DNA from: Epithemia pelagica
Taxonomy: Eukaryota; Bacillariophyta; Bacillariophyceae; Surirellales; Surirellaceae
Assembly (NCBI GenBank): GCA_946965045.2
Contig: OX337233.1
Span: 3,658,001 to 3,722,000 of the forward strand
Direction: 5' to 3'
DNA: 64,000 nt
Both the position numbers and the translations under genes were made by a program. The notes under the pieces are model-generated. The model saw only the letters and a list, made by a program, of their open reading frames with translations, made no database searches and was not told where the DNA came from. Below, one piece after another: positions 52,379-61,748 of this stretch. Within the stretch, counting starts at the first letter, position 1, and the number at the start of each line of letters is the position of its first letter.

Positions 52379-52394
52379 CAACTTTGGATCTACG

Positions 52395-55220
52395 ATGACT
52401 GTTACTACTGCCTTTGACGACGAGATGTTTTCCAACATGGAAGACACGGCTTCTCCTTCCGATTCTGGCGGTACTGAAGGCAACGGGACTGCCACTTTGG
52501 CTCAGTTTATCTCGCAGCCTTCCCAGCCCGAATCTCATTACGGTACGAACGATGATGACGATTTGTTGAGTCTCGATGGTAACCCTCCTTCTGTCGAAGA
52601 CTCTGGCCACAGCCGCCGTCGCACTCGTTCGAACAGTTCCGGAAGTCTCGAGTCCCGTTCGTCCAAGAGTACGAAGTTATCGAAGAAAACGACAAAAGCC
52701 TCTTCAAATCCCGATCAGGACGATGAAGGTACTACCCCGGCGAATTATACTTCCAAGAAATCTTCTATGTCCACTTTGACCCAGAAGAAGATTTCGAAAA
52801 AGGATTTGGTCTCTTCCATTCGCCAGCAGCCCCAGCACGGATCTGAAGACAACACCAAGACGCCGACTGCCCTGTCCCGTCCTTCAGACCTTTTTCGCCT
52901 CCCTATCCCGTTCTCTCAAGAACATCTTGATTTGGTTGACTCTATGGAACCTGTGGATTGGTCCGATGCCTTTGTATCCCCTTTTCACCGCTCTTTGGAT
53001 AAGTTCCCCAACTCTTGGACCGAGTTTTGTGAGAAGTTTGAGACTGTTTCTTCGGCTGAGAAACTTCAACGCTTCCTCACATGCGACCTAGGCTATACTC
53101 CCCTTGCCTTTTTGGGAGTTGATCGTCGAGGCAAGATCCGTATTGTCCACAATTTGATTGTTGCGCCGAACACTGGAAACTTTGTCAATCCCGATCCGAT
53201 TTTCCTTGGGCTTTCGCAGCGAGAATTTGGTTCTCCCCCTATTTGGATCGACCCCGAAGATGTCGACAAACTCCTTTTGACAGTCGAATATCCCGATGTA
53301 CCAACAGCCCAGGAAATCATCAAGTCTTGTTGCATTGACGAGAACGCGTCTTCGACATCCAAGTCCCGTTCCAAGAACGTTCTCCCATCTTTCAAGTTCG
53401 ATTTGTTGCGTTTTGGTAACCTCAAGAAACCGACGACTGATAAGGATGAGGCTGCGACTACCTTTTCTTTGAAAGGCTTGTTCCCTCTTCATCCTTCCAT
53501 CTCGGGTTTGTTGTTGGATCACTTTGGTTCCCAAGATCTGAGCTCTTCTCGTTGCACTGCACCTTTTCTAGCCTCCCTCATCTTCAAGTTCCTCAATAAA
53601 CGATGGATGATTTCCACCCCACAAGAGCTTCAGATGAAATGCACCTCTTTTCCGATGTACCATGAGCTGATCAAATTCAGCCATGAACTGTTTCGTTTCC
53701 TTTGGTTCGCCCATCATATGCGTTCCCGCACTGAACCAATTGCTATCGAAGTCCCACCCAACTCTGTCGAAGCTTCGACAGCCTTTGAAGCTTACTCGAC
53801 GAAACTCTTTCCTTCCTTGAAGGCGACAGCTCCTCATAGTCCATCTCAGGTCCCCTTGCCACCGATCAACCCCAACTTCCCAGTTGCTCCTCCTACTGGT
53901 CAACCTCCGAATTTTTCTCCTATCCAGCAGCAAAATTCGGGTGGCGGAGTTTCGGCCGATACCATTTATATGACTGAGAAGTTGTCCGAGAATTTCTCCG
54001 ACGCAATCGCAAAGCATACCTCGAAGATCACCCGTGAGAAGGAAGACGAAAAGAAAGAAATCTTCAAGCATACAACTCACCTTCGTAATGCGATTGTTTT
54101 CGGCCAAGTCGGTCCCTCGACTGCCGAATTGCCTTCCTCTCCGTCCGAGATTGCGACTGAATTGTTTCACCAAAAGAGTACACACACTTTATACTCGACG
54201 ATTCATGCTCGAGTTTTCCGAAAGTCAGACAATGCTTGCTACATCCTTTTCGGTCAATGTGGCGTATTGCAAAAGTTTGGCTTGCGTTGGCGAGGAAACG
54301 ACCACCCCAGTGGTTTTTCTCCATTCTCTTTTGACCCTTATTGCTGCTCTGGACCGGATTCACACCTTGCCCTCGATCACGACATCCAGCATGCAATCTA
54401 TGAGAGTTCCTTACGAAGTGACAACGGACTGTCAACAAAAGATATGAGAGACATCTTCGTCAATGAAAAGCTGTTTTGCCCACTTACCTGCGACGAATAT
54501 CAAACACAACTTCGTTCCTTCTACCTTTTTGCCTGTGCAATCTGGAACAACGAGTGTTTTGTTGCGTTGCAGCTCCACAAGATGGTAGAGCACTTACTCT
54601 CTAATCGATACATCTACCGAAGCAGTCAAGCCGTGGACCCGACATTTTTATGCCGCGTCCTTTTCTCGATCGATTTCGCCATCCAACGCTTTATCGATAC
54701 ATACCTTGAGGACGCCAAGTGCGTCGAAGACATTCGCAACGACCGTCTGGACTTCCACAAAAACAAGTTATGCGACAAGATTGAATCAAAAGAAGACATC
54801 TGCAAGATGCTTCCCAAATTCATCGAGTCAGCCATTAGAGCCAAAGCACTAGGACAGAACGACCCCCCCAAGAACTCTTCGACAAATTCTTCCTCAAACT
54901 CGCAGAAGCGCAAGGCTTCTGCTGATCCCAGTTCTTCCCCACCCACCATTGTGCGCTTTGACTCTCCGTCTGATTGGTGCATCCCGACGGAACTCCAGTA
55001 TTCTCGAGTCTTTTCACGTTCCGTCCTTGAGAAGATCCCACACATGACGGCAGAAGGTGTAGACCGTCCATTTTGCAACAAACTCTTCACCTTGAAATAC
55101 TGCCGAAACGGAAACCAATGCCCCTTTAGCCACGCGGATCCTCGAGAGCATGGAAAAGGTGCAGCAATGTCTTCCTTTTACAAGAAAGCTTTTGCGGATG
55201 CGAAGAAGAGCAACTCTTGA
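52395..55220 (+). CDS. DIRS Gag-like protein with CCCH zinc finger
   Basis: This 941-residue frame starts at an ATG 17 bp after A1. The N-terminal ~150 residues are Ser/Thr/Asp/Lys-rich and disordered. A long helical middle follows, with Pro/Gln-rich linkers around residue 480. Near the C-terminus FCNKLFTLKYCRNGNQCPFSH forms a C-x8-C-x5-C-x3-H finger, suited to binding RNA. By position this is the Gag equivalent. The frame ends in TGA (TCT TGA CAG). The same frame then runs on without further stops into the RT protein, so readthrough would give a Gag-RT fusion; otherwise the RT start codon is unclear. Confidence 0.8.
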   Translation: MTVTTAFDDEMFSNMEDTASPSDSGGTEGNGTATLAQFISQPSQPESHYGTNDDDDLLSLDGNPPSVEDSGHSRRRTRSNSSGSLESRSSKSTKLSKKTTKASSNPDQDDEGTTPANYTSKKSSMSTLTQKKISKKDLVSSIRQQPQHGSEDNTKTPTALSRPSDLFRLPIPFSQEHLDLVDSMEPVDWSDAFVSPFHRSLDKFPNSWTEFCEKFETVSSAEKLQRFLTCDLGYTPLAFLGVDRRGKIRIVHNLIVAPNTGNFVNPDPIFLGLSQREFGSPPIWIDPEDVDKLLLTVEYPDVPTAQEIIKSCCIDENASSTSKSRSKNVLPSFKFDLLRFGNLKKPTTDKDEAATTFSLKGLFPLHPSISGLLLDHFGSQDLSSSRCTAPFLASLIFKFLNKRWMISTPQELQMKCTSFPMYHELIKFSHELFRFLWFAHHMRSRTEPIAIEVPPNSVEASTAFEAYSTKLFPSLKATAPHSPSQVPLPPINPNFPVAPPTGQPPNFSPIQQQNSGGGVSADTIYMTEKLSENFSDAIAKHTSKITREKEDEKKEIFKHTTHLRNAIVFGQVGPSTAELPSSPSEIATELFHQKSTHTLYSTIHARVFRKSDNACYILFGQCGVLQKFGLRWRGNDHPSGFSPFSFDPYCCSGPDSHLALDHDIQHAIYESSLRSDNGLSTKDMRDIFVNEKLFCPLTCDEYQTQLRSFYLFACAIWNNECFVALQLHKMVEHLLSNRYIYRSSQAVDPTFLCRVLFSIDFAIQRFIDTYLEDAKCVEDIRNDRLDFHKNKLCDKIESKEDICKMLPKFIESAIRAKALGQNDPPKNSSTNSSSNSQKRKASADPSSSPPTIVRFDSPSDWCIPTELQYSRVFSRSVLEKIPHMTAEGVDRPFCNKLFTLKYCRNGNQCPFSHADPREHGKGAAMSSFYKKAFADAKKSNS

Positions 55221-55448
55221 CAGAGTGTTGGGTGGATTGATGACTCTGGTAACAGCGTATCTCCTTCTTCTAGAAAAAACGGTTCCTCTTACTTCTCATC
55301 TCTCTACCCTCCATCACCACCAATCACACGAAGACAACCAATTACAATCCCTCCAGTTCCGAGTGATATTCCTTTTCAAGTTCCAAAAGCACCAACTCCG
55401 TTAATTCCCCAAGTCTTTTCTGATGAACGCCGAATCTCTTCTTCTGAT

Positions 55449-58400
55449 GTGAAGGAAAAGATCTTACGACCGTCGCCAGCCCCCTCTGAACCGACAGTCT
55501 GTTTCCAAAAGAGTTTCAAGACCAAAATTTTCGATCGATATAAGCCCGCATCGACAGTTGCGAATTCTCATTCCCCCAAGATTGACTGCACGACCCAACC
55601 AATCTTACGTTCCCCCCAGGATGAATCTCGGAGTTCTCAATCCTTGGCTCCGTCTACAGACCCTTCTACCGTACCAGCAACTGCAGATTTCATTCGGAAC
55701 ATTGAAGAAGCTTCCATTCGGAACCACGAGCAAGGCGATGTTCTCTTGACCCCCAAGCCTAACCAACTAATTCCTTTTGGTAAACCGCGATCGTTTGGCT
55801 CGCCTTCTCCCATCATCTCATCCGATTTGACTGGGAAATCCCTCCAAAGGAACCTTTCCAGACTTGAATCTGAGATCGAACTCGGAGAATCTATGTTAGG
55901 TGAGTCCGACCCTGTTTGCCCCCAAAATCTTTCTACCAACAACCACGACAATCCCTCCCTTGTTGACTTTCAAGGAGACAACCACTATCTACCAAATGAC
56001 CCATCGCTAATCTTTACGAATAAGATACGGCGCCCACCACTAGCTACACCGACCCATATCCACAAGATCGACACTATTCTGGCCATCAGCGAGGAAGTTG
56101 TCCCAGCACCACTCCCTTCACCATTCCAACACCAGACATCTGCCAAAGCTGCGAAGTTTAATTCGGACTTGATCAAAAAATTCGACTTCGACCTCCAGAA
56201 ACTTTTTGATGCCTACCCAGGCACGACAATCAGCCCCGGTTCTGAATTTCGTCCACTGAGTTCCATCGCCCGGCTCCTTCGTCATCACCCATTCTGGAAT
56301 CGGATTCAAGATACCTTACGCCATGGAGCCAGTTATGAATTCAAGCCACTTCCCCCAGATATAAATCGTCAGTTCGAGAATGATGCGATTCTCGCATACG
56401 GCAATCACGCTTCAGCCCGAAAACGTCCTGAAGCTTTGATCAAGGTGTGTAAAAAGGATACCAAATTTGGATACTCCTTCCCCATTTCCTTCGACTGCGC
56501 TCGCCAGATCCAACAAGGCAGAGCTGGACCACTCGGTGTTGCTCAACACGCCGGTATTGATGAGCATGGGAACATTGTGATCAAGGACCGTTTAGCCCAT
56601 GATCAGTCCTTCTCCCTCGGCTTCGCACCGTCTCTAAACGACTTAGTCGACGAATCCGAGTTGATTGATTTGGTATTCGGGTGGTGTCTCGATAGGATCA
56701 TCCACCAGATTGTCGCATTAAGACTAAAATTTCCAGACAAGCGCATCCTTGTTTGCAAGTTCGACTGGGGGTCCGCATACCGTTGCATCAACGGCGACGG
56801 TATCCTGGTAGCGAACACAATCACAACGGATGTGAGTGGAGAATTTGCAAATCTCCTCACTCGACTCACCTTCGGCGGCCGCCCACATCCTGCGATGTTC
56901 AGCGTTTTTTCGGAGGCATCCTGCGACCTCTGCAACGATGTTGCGGATTTGGACGAGTGGGAGCCTTCGAAAGTTCGTTCACCACTCCAGGACTTGATGG
57001 GTGACGTCCAACGACTTGACGACTCTATTCCTTTCCATGCCGGCCAACCGATGGCGGTGGATGTAGAACCACGACCACAAGGATACCACGACGTGTATAT
57101 TGATGATATGATTCAATTGTTTGTGGATTGTCCGGAGCACATCAATCGAGCACCGGGAATTGTCCCACTGGTCCTTCACCTACTTGTCCGACCATCAAGA
57201 CCAGACGAACCGATCGACCGCAATGATATTTTGGCCGCAGACAAAATGAAAGCGGAAGGAGCCCCATCCGAAGAAATGCGAGTCCTCGGATGGATAATCG
57301 ACACTCGTAGATTGTTGATGCGACTCCCATTCGACAAGTTTACATGCTGGTCACGAGAAGTTGGAGAGTGGATTGACCCGAAACGGGTTTATGTCACGTT
57401 TAAAGAACTTGAGTCGATGTTGGGGAAGATGATTCACGCCTGTAAAGGCATCCCCCTAGCTCTTTACCACACGAAGCGAACACAAGAGCTAAAAGAGCAC
57501 ATCCTCAAGAAACACCGAGCTAAATACGGCCGAGCACGACGGCAGAACAAAGAAACTCGTGATACTCCTTCGGCTCAGCACCAAGACCGCCCGAAACCTT
57601 GGTTCCGATACAAGATCCCAAAAGCCATCAAACAAGACCTTCGCATTTGGTCCAAACTGCTTGAAAAAGCACACAAAGGAGTGAGTCTGAACCTTCTCAC
57701 ATGTCGCTGCCCAACGAATGTCGTGCTAGCAGACTCTTGCCCATACGGCATGGGCGGATTCTCTATACGTACCGGGAAAGCTTGGCACGTGCCTTTAGAC
57801 CCCGAGATCTACGCCCTCGCGGCCAACCAATCCGAAATGGAACAGGACGAACTGGGCCAAGACCCAGACCTGAAGCTCTCGAACAACCTATTCGAGTTCG
57901 TTTGCCAGGTCGTCACGATCTGGGTTGATTGTTGCGACGGCGCCATCACATCCGAATCATGTGTCCTGGGACTTTCGGACAGCAGCTCAGCGACTGGATG
58001 GATGCACAAGTCATCCTTTGAGTCCAACAAGCCCAACCACCAACGGGTCTCAGCAAAACTGACAGAGTTAGTGCTGGAGTACAACTTTCTGCTCCATCCT
58101 GAGCACATACCAGGGACAACAAACGTGGTTACTGACCTTTTATCGCGGACGTTTGATTGTTGTGATGAAACTCTCACTCAGCGTATCCACGATTTATATC
58201 CTTCACAGATTCCGAAGAACTTCCGGATTTGCCACCTACCCAGCGAAGTGCGGTCATGGATCTCATCCGTCGCACCGCTGCTGCAAGAATTTTCTTTGGA
58301 CGCGTCGAATCGTCCAACGAAGCCATCGACAGAACTTGGCGTCGATGGCTCCAACACCTCGACCTCTTCCGACTTCGAGACGACCCCTTTTTGGACGGCA

Positions 58401-58601
58401 TCAAGACCGTTCGAACGAGATCGCAGATCGTCGGCACCTTCTTGCAGAGACTCCGAGATGGAGCTTTCACAAGAGGGGCTACGGACCCTCTTCGAGCGTC
58501 AACTCTCGAGAAGACCCTTAGCGACGTGGCATCGCGCTTCCGGTATAACGACCGGCCAAGCCCCTGCCACGTCCCGGGATGCAACCGGTATCACCCCATA
58601 A
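55449..58601 (+). CDS. DIRS reverse transcriptase-RNase H
   Basis: The listed extent (1050 codons) begins at a GTG, but the frame is open from 55221, directly behind the gag TGA and in gag's frame. The first ~230 residues are Pro/Ser-rich. The RT palm shows LVCKFDWGSAYRCI with the first Asp and DVYIDDMIQLF with the catalytic YIDD. RNase H follows: NVVLADSCPYGMGGF, LFEFVCQVV, VLGLSDSSSATGW and HIPGTTNVVTDLLSR give D-E-D-D. The protein copies element RNA into DNA. The last 346 nt overlap the recombinase gene in another frame, a habit of DIRS elements. Confidence 0.9.
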   Translation: MKEKILRPSPAPSEPTVCFQKSFKTKIFDRYKPASTVANSHSPKIDCTTQPILRSPQDESRSSQSLAPSTDPSTVPATADFIRNIEEASIRNHEQGDVLLTPKPNQLIPFGKPRSFGSPSPIISSDLTGKSLQRNLSRLESEIELGESMLGESDPVCPQNLSTNNHDNPSLVDFQGDNHYLPNDPSLIFTNKIRRPPLATPTHIHKIDTILAISEEVVPAPLPSPFQHQTSAKAAKFNSDLIKKFDFDLQKLFDAYPGTTISPGSEFRPLSSIARLLRHHPFWNRIQDTLRHGASYEFKPLPPDINRQFENDAILAYGNHASARKRPEALIKVCKKDTKFGYSFPISFDCARQIQQGRAGPLGVAQHAGIDEHGNIVIKDRLAHDQSFSLGFAPSLNDLVDESELIDLVFGWCLDRIIHQIVALRLKFPDKRILVCKFDWGSAYRCINGDGILVANTITTDVSGEFANLLTRLTFGGRPHPAMFSVFSEASCDLCNDVADLDEWEPSKVRSPLQDLMGDVQRLDDSIPFHAGQPMAVDVEPRPQGYHDVYIDDMIQLFVDCPEHINRAPGIVPLVLHLLVRPSRPDEPIDRNDILAADKMKAEGAPSEEMRVLGWIIDTRRLLMRLPFDKFTCWSREVGEWIDPKRVYVTFKELESMLGKMIHACKGIPLALYHTKRTQELKEHILKKHRAKYGRARRQNKETRDTPSAQHQDRPKPWFRYKIPKAIKQDLRIWSKLLEKAHKGVSLNLLTCRCPTNVVLADSCPYGMGGFSIRTGKAWHVPLDPEIYALAANQSEMEQDELGQDPDLKLSNNLFEFVCQVVTIWVDCCDGAITSESCVLGLSDSSSATGWMHKSSFESNKPNHQRVSAKLTELVLEYNFLLHPEHIPGTTNVVTDLLSRTFDCCDETLTQRIHDLYPSQIPKNFRICHLPSEVRSWISSVAPLLQEFSLDASNRPTKPSTELGVDGSNTSTSSDFETTPFWTASRPFERDRRSSAPSCRDSEMELSQEGLRTLFERQLSRRPLATWHRASGITTGQAPATSRDATGITP

Positions 58602-59566
58602 TCGAGTCCCTTAAAAAAGCTTGGGCTCAAATCGACCCAGACGAGAAACGACAAAAAGCGATCACTCCACGCCACCTTCGATTCATGTGGGAGTACGCCA
58701 CAAAAACCCATGGCGACATCGACCTGTCAACCTTTGAGGCTTGCATCGCTGACCTCGCCCTCGCCGGATACTTTTTTGCGATGCGGAGTTGCGAGTACTC
58801 CACAGTAAAACAACGTGGGAAAACGAAGTTGCTGACGATAGGCAACATTTGCTTCAAACGCAACGACGAGTTGCGATCCAAGATTAGACCGACCGACCCC
58901 GACTTCAACGAGAAGGCCTTCTTCGTCTCAATCACGTTCACTCAACAAAAATCCGACAAGAAATACGAAACAAGAACCCAAAGCCGAACTCACGACCCTG
59001 TCCTGTGCCCCGTTCGACTTTGGGGACGCATTGTCCGTCGCATCCTCCATTATATGCCAGATGCGCCCCCAACAACGCCGGTTAATTGTTGGTTCGACCC
59101 ACAACAACTGTCGACCAACACGCAACCAAAACCGAGATACATCCGCGCGGAAGACACCATCAAACTCCTTCGGACGACCTGCACTTCGGGAGAAGGACAA
59201 TCGACCTTTGGATACCGACCGATGGAAATCGGCACCCATTCACTCCGCTCCGGGGCCGCCATGGCGCTCTTTCTTGCCCACACTTCGGTTCTGAAAATAA
59301 TGATTCTTGGCAGATGGTCGTCGGCAGCCTTTCTCCGGTACATTCGTCCACAAGTGATGGAATGGACGGCCGGAATGTCAACGGCCATGTTGACAAATCC
59401 AGACTTCCGCCATGTCGACCCGGCCAATCAAACAACAATGGATCAAGGAGACATCGACGCAATCCAATCCAATATCGAAGCAGCAATCGAGTCTCCTGAG
59501 GAAATCAAGTTCAATGGCTCCGTTGCATTCGGAACCTTTTCGACGCAGTTGAATCTGGAGTTTTGA
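58256..59566 (+). CDS. DIRS tyrosine recombinase
   Basis: 436 residues from the ATG at 58256; the frame is open back to 58229 (TTG). It overlaps the end of RT-RNase H in a different frame. The catalytic series is visible: Arg in FAMRSCEYS, HSLRSG for His-x-x-Arg, the Trp in LGRWSSAAF and the nucleophilic Tyr in LRYIRPQV. It inserts circular double-stranded DNA at the target by recombination, which explains the lack of a target duplication. A Cys/His pair (CHVPGCNRYH, about residue 102) may be a zinc-binding site. Translation probably depends on reinitiation or frameshifting from the upstream ORF. Confidence 0.9.
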   Translation: MDLIRRTAAARIFFGRVESSNEAIDRTWRRWLQHLDLFRLRDDPFLDGIKTVRTRSQIVGTFLQRLRDGAFTRGATDPLRASTLEKTLSDVASRFRYNDRPSPCHVPGCNRYHPIIESLKKAWAQIDPDEKRQKAITPRHLRFMWEYATKTHGDIDLSTFEACIADLALAGYFFAMRSCEYSTVKQRGKTKLLTIGNICFKRNDELRSKIRPTDPDFNEKAFFVSITFTQQKSDKKYETRTQSRTHDPVLCPVRLWGRIVRRILHYMPDAPPTTPVNCWFDPQQLSTNTQPKPRYIRAEDTIKLLRTTCTSGEGQSTFGYRPMEIGTHSLRSGAAMALFLAHTSVLKIMILGRWSSAAFLRYIRPQVMEWTAGMSTAMLTNPDFRHVDPANQTTMDQGDIDAIQSNIEAAIESPEEIKFNGSVAFGTFSTQLNLEF

Positions 59567-59620
59567 GAACAAGATCCAAACGAGTCTGACACTTCCGAGA
59601 TGCCTTCCTCTTCAATGGTG

Positions 59621-59767
59621 GTGGGAGCCATCTTGGTTCCTTCTGGGCCTTTCGGCAAACGTGTGTGTCTACATCCTAGCACTCTCTCCTACTAGCTACT
59701 GTGACGACCTCGCGACAACACAGACCGCTCCAACCTGCAGGATGTGTTCGCTGGGTCGATCCCCGCG
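59621..59767 (+). repeat. DIRS split direct repeat B1
   Basis: 147 bp, from gtgggagcc to gatccccgcg; repeated at 59962-60108. It directly abuts A2. Confidence 0.95.
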
Positions 59768-59945
59768 GTGTCTGTCGTGCGTACGTTGGAGCGGGGCAGT
59801 TGATCGCACATAGACTACGACAAGCCCCACCGGACTTGGACATCTCTGATGCGATGTCCATGCTCACAATTCTTGAGATTGCGAGCATTGCAACTGCCAT
59901 CTTGAGAGGTCTACACAGAGATAGATAGACTAAGACAATCAAAAA
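59768..59945 (+). repeat. DIRS split direct repeat A2
   Basis: Second copy of A (52201-52378). The B1-A2 junction has the sequence expected when the element ends are joined in a circle. Confidence 0.95.
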
Positions 59946-59961
59946 TTCCCCTTTCCCGCCC

Positions 59962-60108
59962 GTGGGAGCCATCTTGGTTCCTTCTGGGCCTTTCGGCAAA
60001 CGTGTGTGTCTACATCCTAGCACTCTCTCCTACTAGCTACTGTGACGACCTCGCGACAACACAGACCGCTCCAACCTGCAGGATGTGTTCGCTGGGTCGA
60101 TCCCCGCG
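59962..60108 (+). repeat. DIRS split direct repeat B2
   Basis: Second copy of B and the right end of the element; the host sequence resumes with ctggaagtc. Confidence 0.95.
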
Positions 60109-60154
60109 CTGGAAGTCTCAGTTCCTCTCTGGTCGTTCTCTCATCCTCATTCGT

Positions 60155-60187
<33 letters not shown>
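60155..60187 (+). repeat. (ATC)11 in the GNAT leader
   Basis: It lies 4 nt before the ATG. Shorter versions precede the truncated copies at 44528 and 48424, so it belongs to the ancestral leader. Confidence 0.9.
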
Positions 60188-60189
<2 letters not shown>

Positions 60190-60191
60190 CA

Positions 60192-61748
60192 ATGACATCG
60201 AGAATTCCTGATGGTTCTTCGGACTGGGACAAGTTGCAATTGGCCTTGGAAACCTTGACAACGCAATTGGGACTCACTGGCAATGGCAGTGTGGCATCCG
60301 ATGTGATGGACTTTTGGACCAACTTGCCCGTGGCGCAACAATATGGCATTGTGTTAGGCTGCATAACCTTTACCTGTACCGTTGGTACCGTACTGTTGCT
60401 GTTAATTTGGGGTGGATCCTTTCAACGAATGCAACAACAAGCCATTACTGGACAAGCCACCCTGCTCAGTCCCACCCAAGAACGACAAGAGCGACCCCTC
60501 TTGTTGCAACACTTGTTGGATGCGCGAGAGTACATGATGAAGCTGCAACAACATGGACAGCAACAAACGACCAACGCGAACAACAAGGATGCCGCCACAC
60601 TGACCCCCTTGACGACCATGTTGCTCAATGTCGTGCCGCCGCATTTGAACAAGAAGCAAACCAAGCAAAACCAACAAGAACAAAAGGAAGAATTGGAAAC
60701 GTACGAGCGCCTTTACAAAGTGGCCTACCGGTCTTGTCAAGATGCACCGGGTGGTGCCATTTTGGCCGGTCGTCCCGAAGCGCGCTACGAAGCCTATGCT
60801 CGTGCCTATGCCGGATGTGGCGTGGGTTTGGCGCCAGCCTCCAACCAAAACAAGGACGACAACAACAACGACAAGGATGCAAAACTACGTCAACCCATTG
60901 TGCAATCGTGTTATCGTCGTTCCTATGCGCGGTTGTACGAAGCCACGGCCTGTTCGTCCTTGGCCTCCGATACCTTGTACAGTGAACGATTTCAATCCCA
61001 TCCGCAAGACATTATCGGTCGGTGGGTCCGATTGCAAGCCTTGCAACTGGACGCCCATTTGCAAGACTTGTTTGAGGCTACCAGTGGAGCGCCGACAGTA
61101 TCCACCAAGGCGTTTAATCCTCAAGAATTGTGGGCCTTTTTGCCCCAAGGACCCTTTGCCACATCCACCGAACTGGCCCAGTCCTTTGTGTTTGGACATG
61201 ACGACAACCACCAAAACAATAACAACAAGGCCTATTTTGCCATTCTACACAATGTGACCAATCAACTCGTGGGATGGATTGGGTTGAGTCACAATGATCC
61301 TGCCAATTTGTCGATTCAATTGGAAGCACCGATTGTGGCACCCAAGTGGCACAATACCAAGTACGATTTGGAAGCTTGCTTCTTGTTACTCGATCGATGC
61401 TTGTATGGCTATGGCTATCGACGCGTCCAATTGTCCTTGGATCAACACGATGCCACCCAACGCAAACTCGTGGCCATGCGCTGTGGATTTGTCCTCGAAG
61501 GCATTTTGCATCGTCATTTACTCATCAAAGAGAGCAGTCGAGATTCCACCATTTACGCTCTCTTAAACAAGGATTGGAATGCCACCAATGGGCCACGCAC
61601 CATGCTCATGACGCGTCTCTATGGTAAGGCGACCGTCCTGGCCGATCAACGCAATGAAGCACGAGAAGCCGAACGAGAAGCACAAGACTTGATTTTGCAA
61701 ATCAATCAAACCAAACCAAAAAAGACGACGACCACCAAGAAACAGTAA
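60192..61748 (+). CDS. membrane-anchored GNAT-type acetyltransferase-like protein
   Basis: This is a 518-residue protein; the ATG at 60192 was chosen because all three gene copies start here. A transmembrane helix lies at about residues 50-72 (GIVLGCITFTCTVGTVLLLL), preceded by a short N-terminus. A Gln-rich helical part and a Cys-containing region (RSCQDAPGGAILAGRPEARY) come next. From about residue 306 to 465 a GNAT fold like that of RimJ/RimL N-acetyltransferases is seen: YFAILHNVTNQLVGWIGLS, LEACFLLLDRCLYGYGYRRVQLSLD and AMRCGFVLEGILHRHLL. The Lys-rich C-terminus ends in TAA. The reaction would be acetyl transfer from acetyl-CoA; the acceptor is unknown. Its original promoter side is now 7.9 kb away because of the DIRS insertion 83 bp before the ATG. 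Confidence 0.82.
   Translation: MTSRIPDGSSDWDKLQLALETLTTQLGLTGNGSVASDVMDFWTNLPVAQQYGIVLGCITFTCTVGTVLLLLIWGGSFQRMQQQAITGQATLLSPTQERQERPLLLQHLLDAREYMMKLQQHGQQQTTNANNKDAATLTPLTTMLLNVVPPHLNKKQTKQNQQEQKEELETYERLYKVAYRSCQDAPGGAILAGRPEARYEAYARAYAGCGVGLAPASNQNKDDNNNDKDAKLRQPIVQSCYRRSYARLYEATACSSLASDTLYSERFQSHPQDIIGRWVRLQALQLDAHLQDLFEATSGAPTVSTKAFNPQELWAFLPQGPFATSTELAQSFVFGHDDNHQNNNNKAYFAILHNVTNQLVGWIGLSHNDPANLSIQLEAPIVAPKWHNTKYDLEACFLLLDRCLYGYGYRRVQLSLDQHDATQRKLVAMRCGFVLEGILHRHLLIKESSRDSTIYALLNKDWNATNGPRTMLMTRLYGKATVLADQRNEAREAEREAQDLILQINQTKPKKTTTTKKQ

Larger units (their letters stand above)
52201..60108 (+). mobile_element. DIRS-order retrotransposon with split direct repeats
   Basis: This 7.9-kb element has termini arranged A1 (52201-52378), coding region, B1 (59621-59767), A2 (59768-59945), a 16-nt spacer, B2 (59962-60108). 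A1 and A2 are 178 bp, and B1 and B2 are 147 bp, each pair nearly identical. This split-direct-repeat plan is known from PAT/Ngaro-type DIRS elements. It encodes a Gag-like protein, an RT-RNase H and a tyrosine recombinase in place of an integrase. There is no target duplication, as expected for recombinase-driven insertion: the empty site attc|ctggaag is seen intact at 44453-44461. RT and recombinase frames are open; gag and RT are split by one TGA. Confidence 0.92.
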
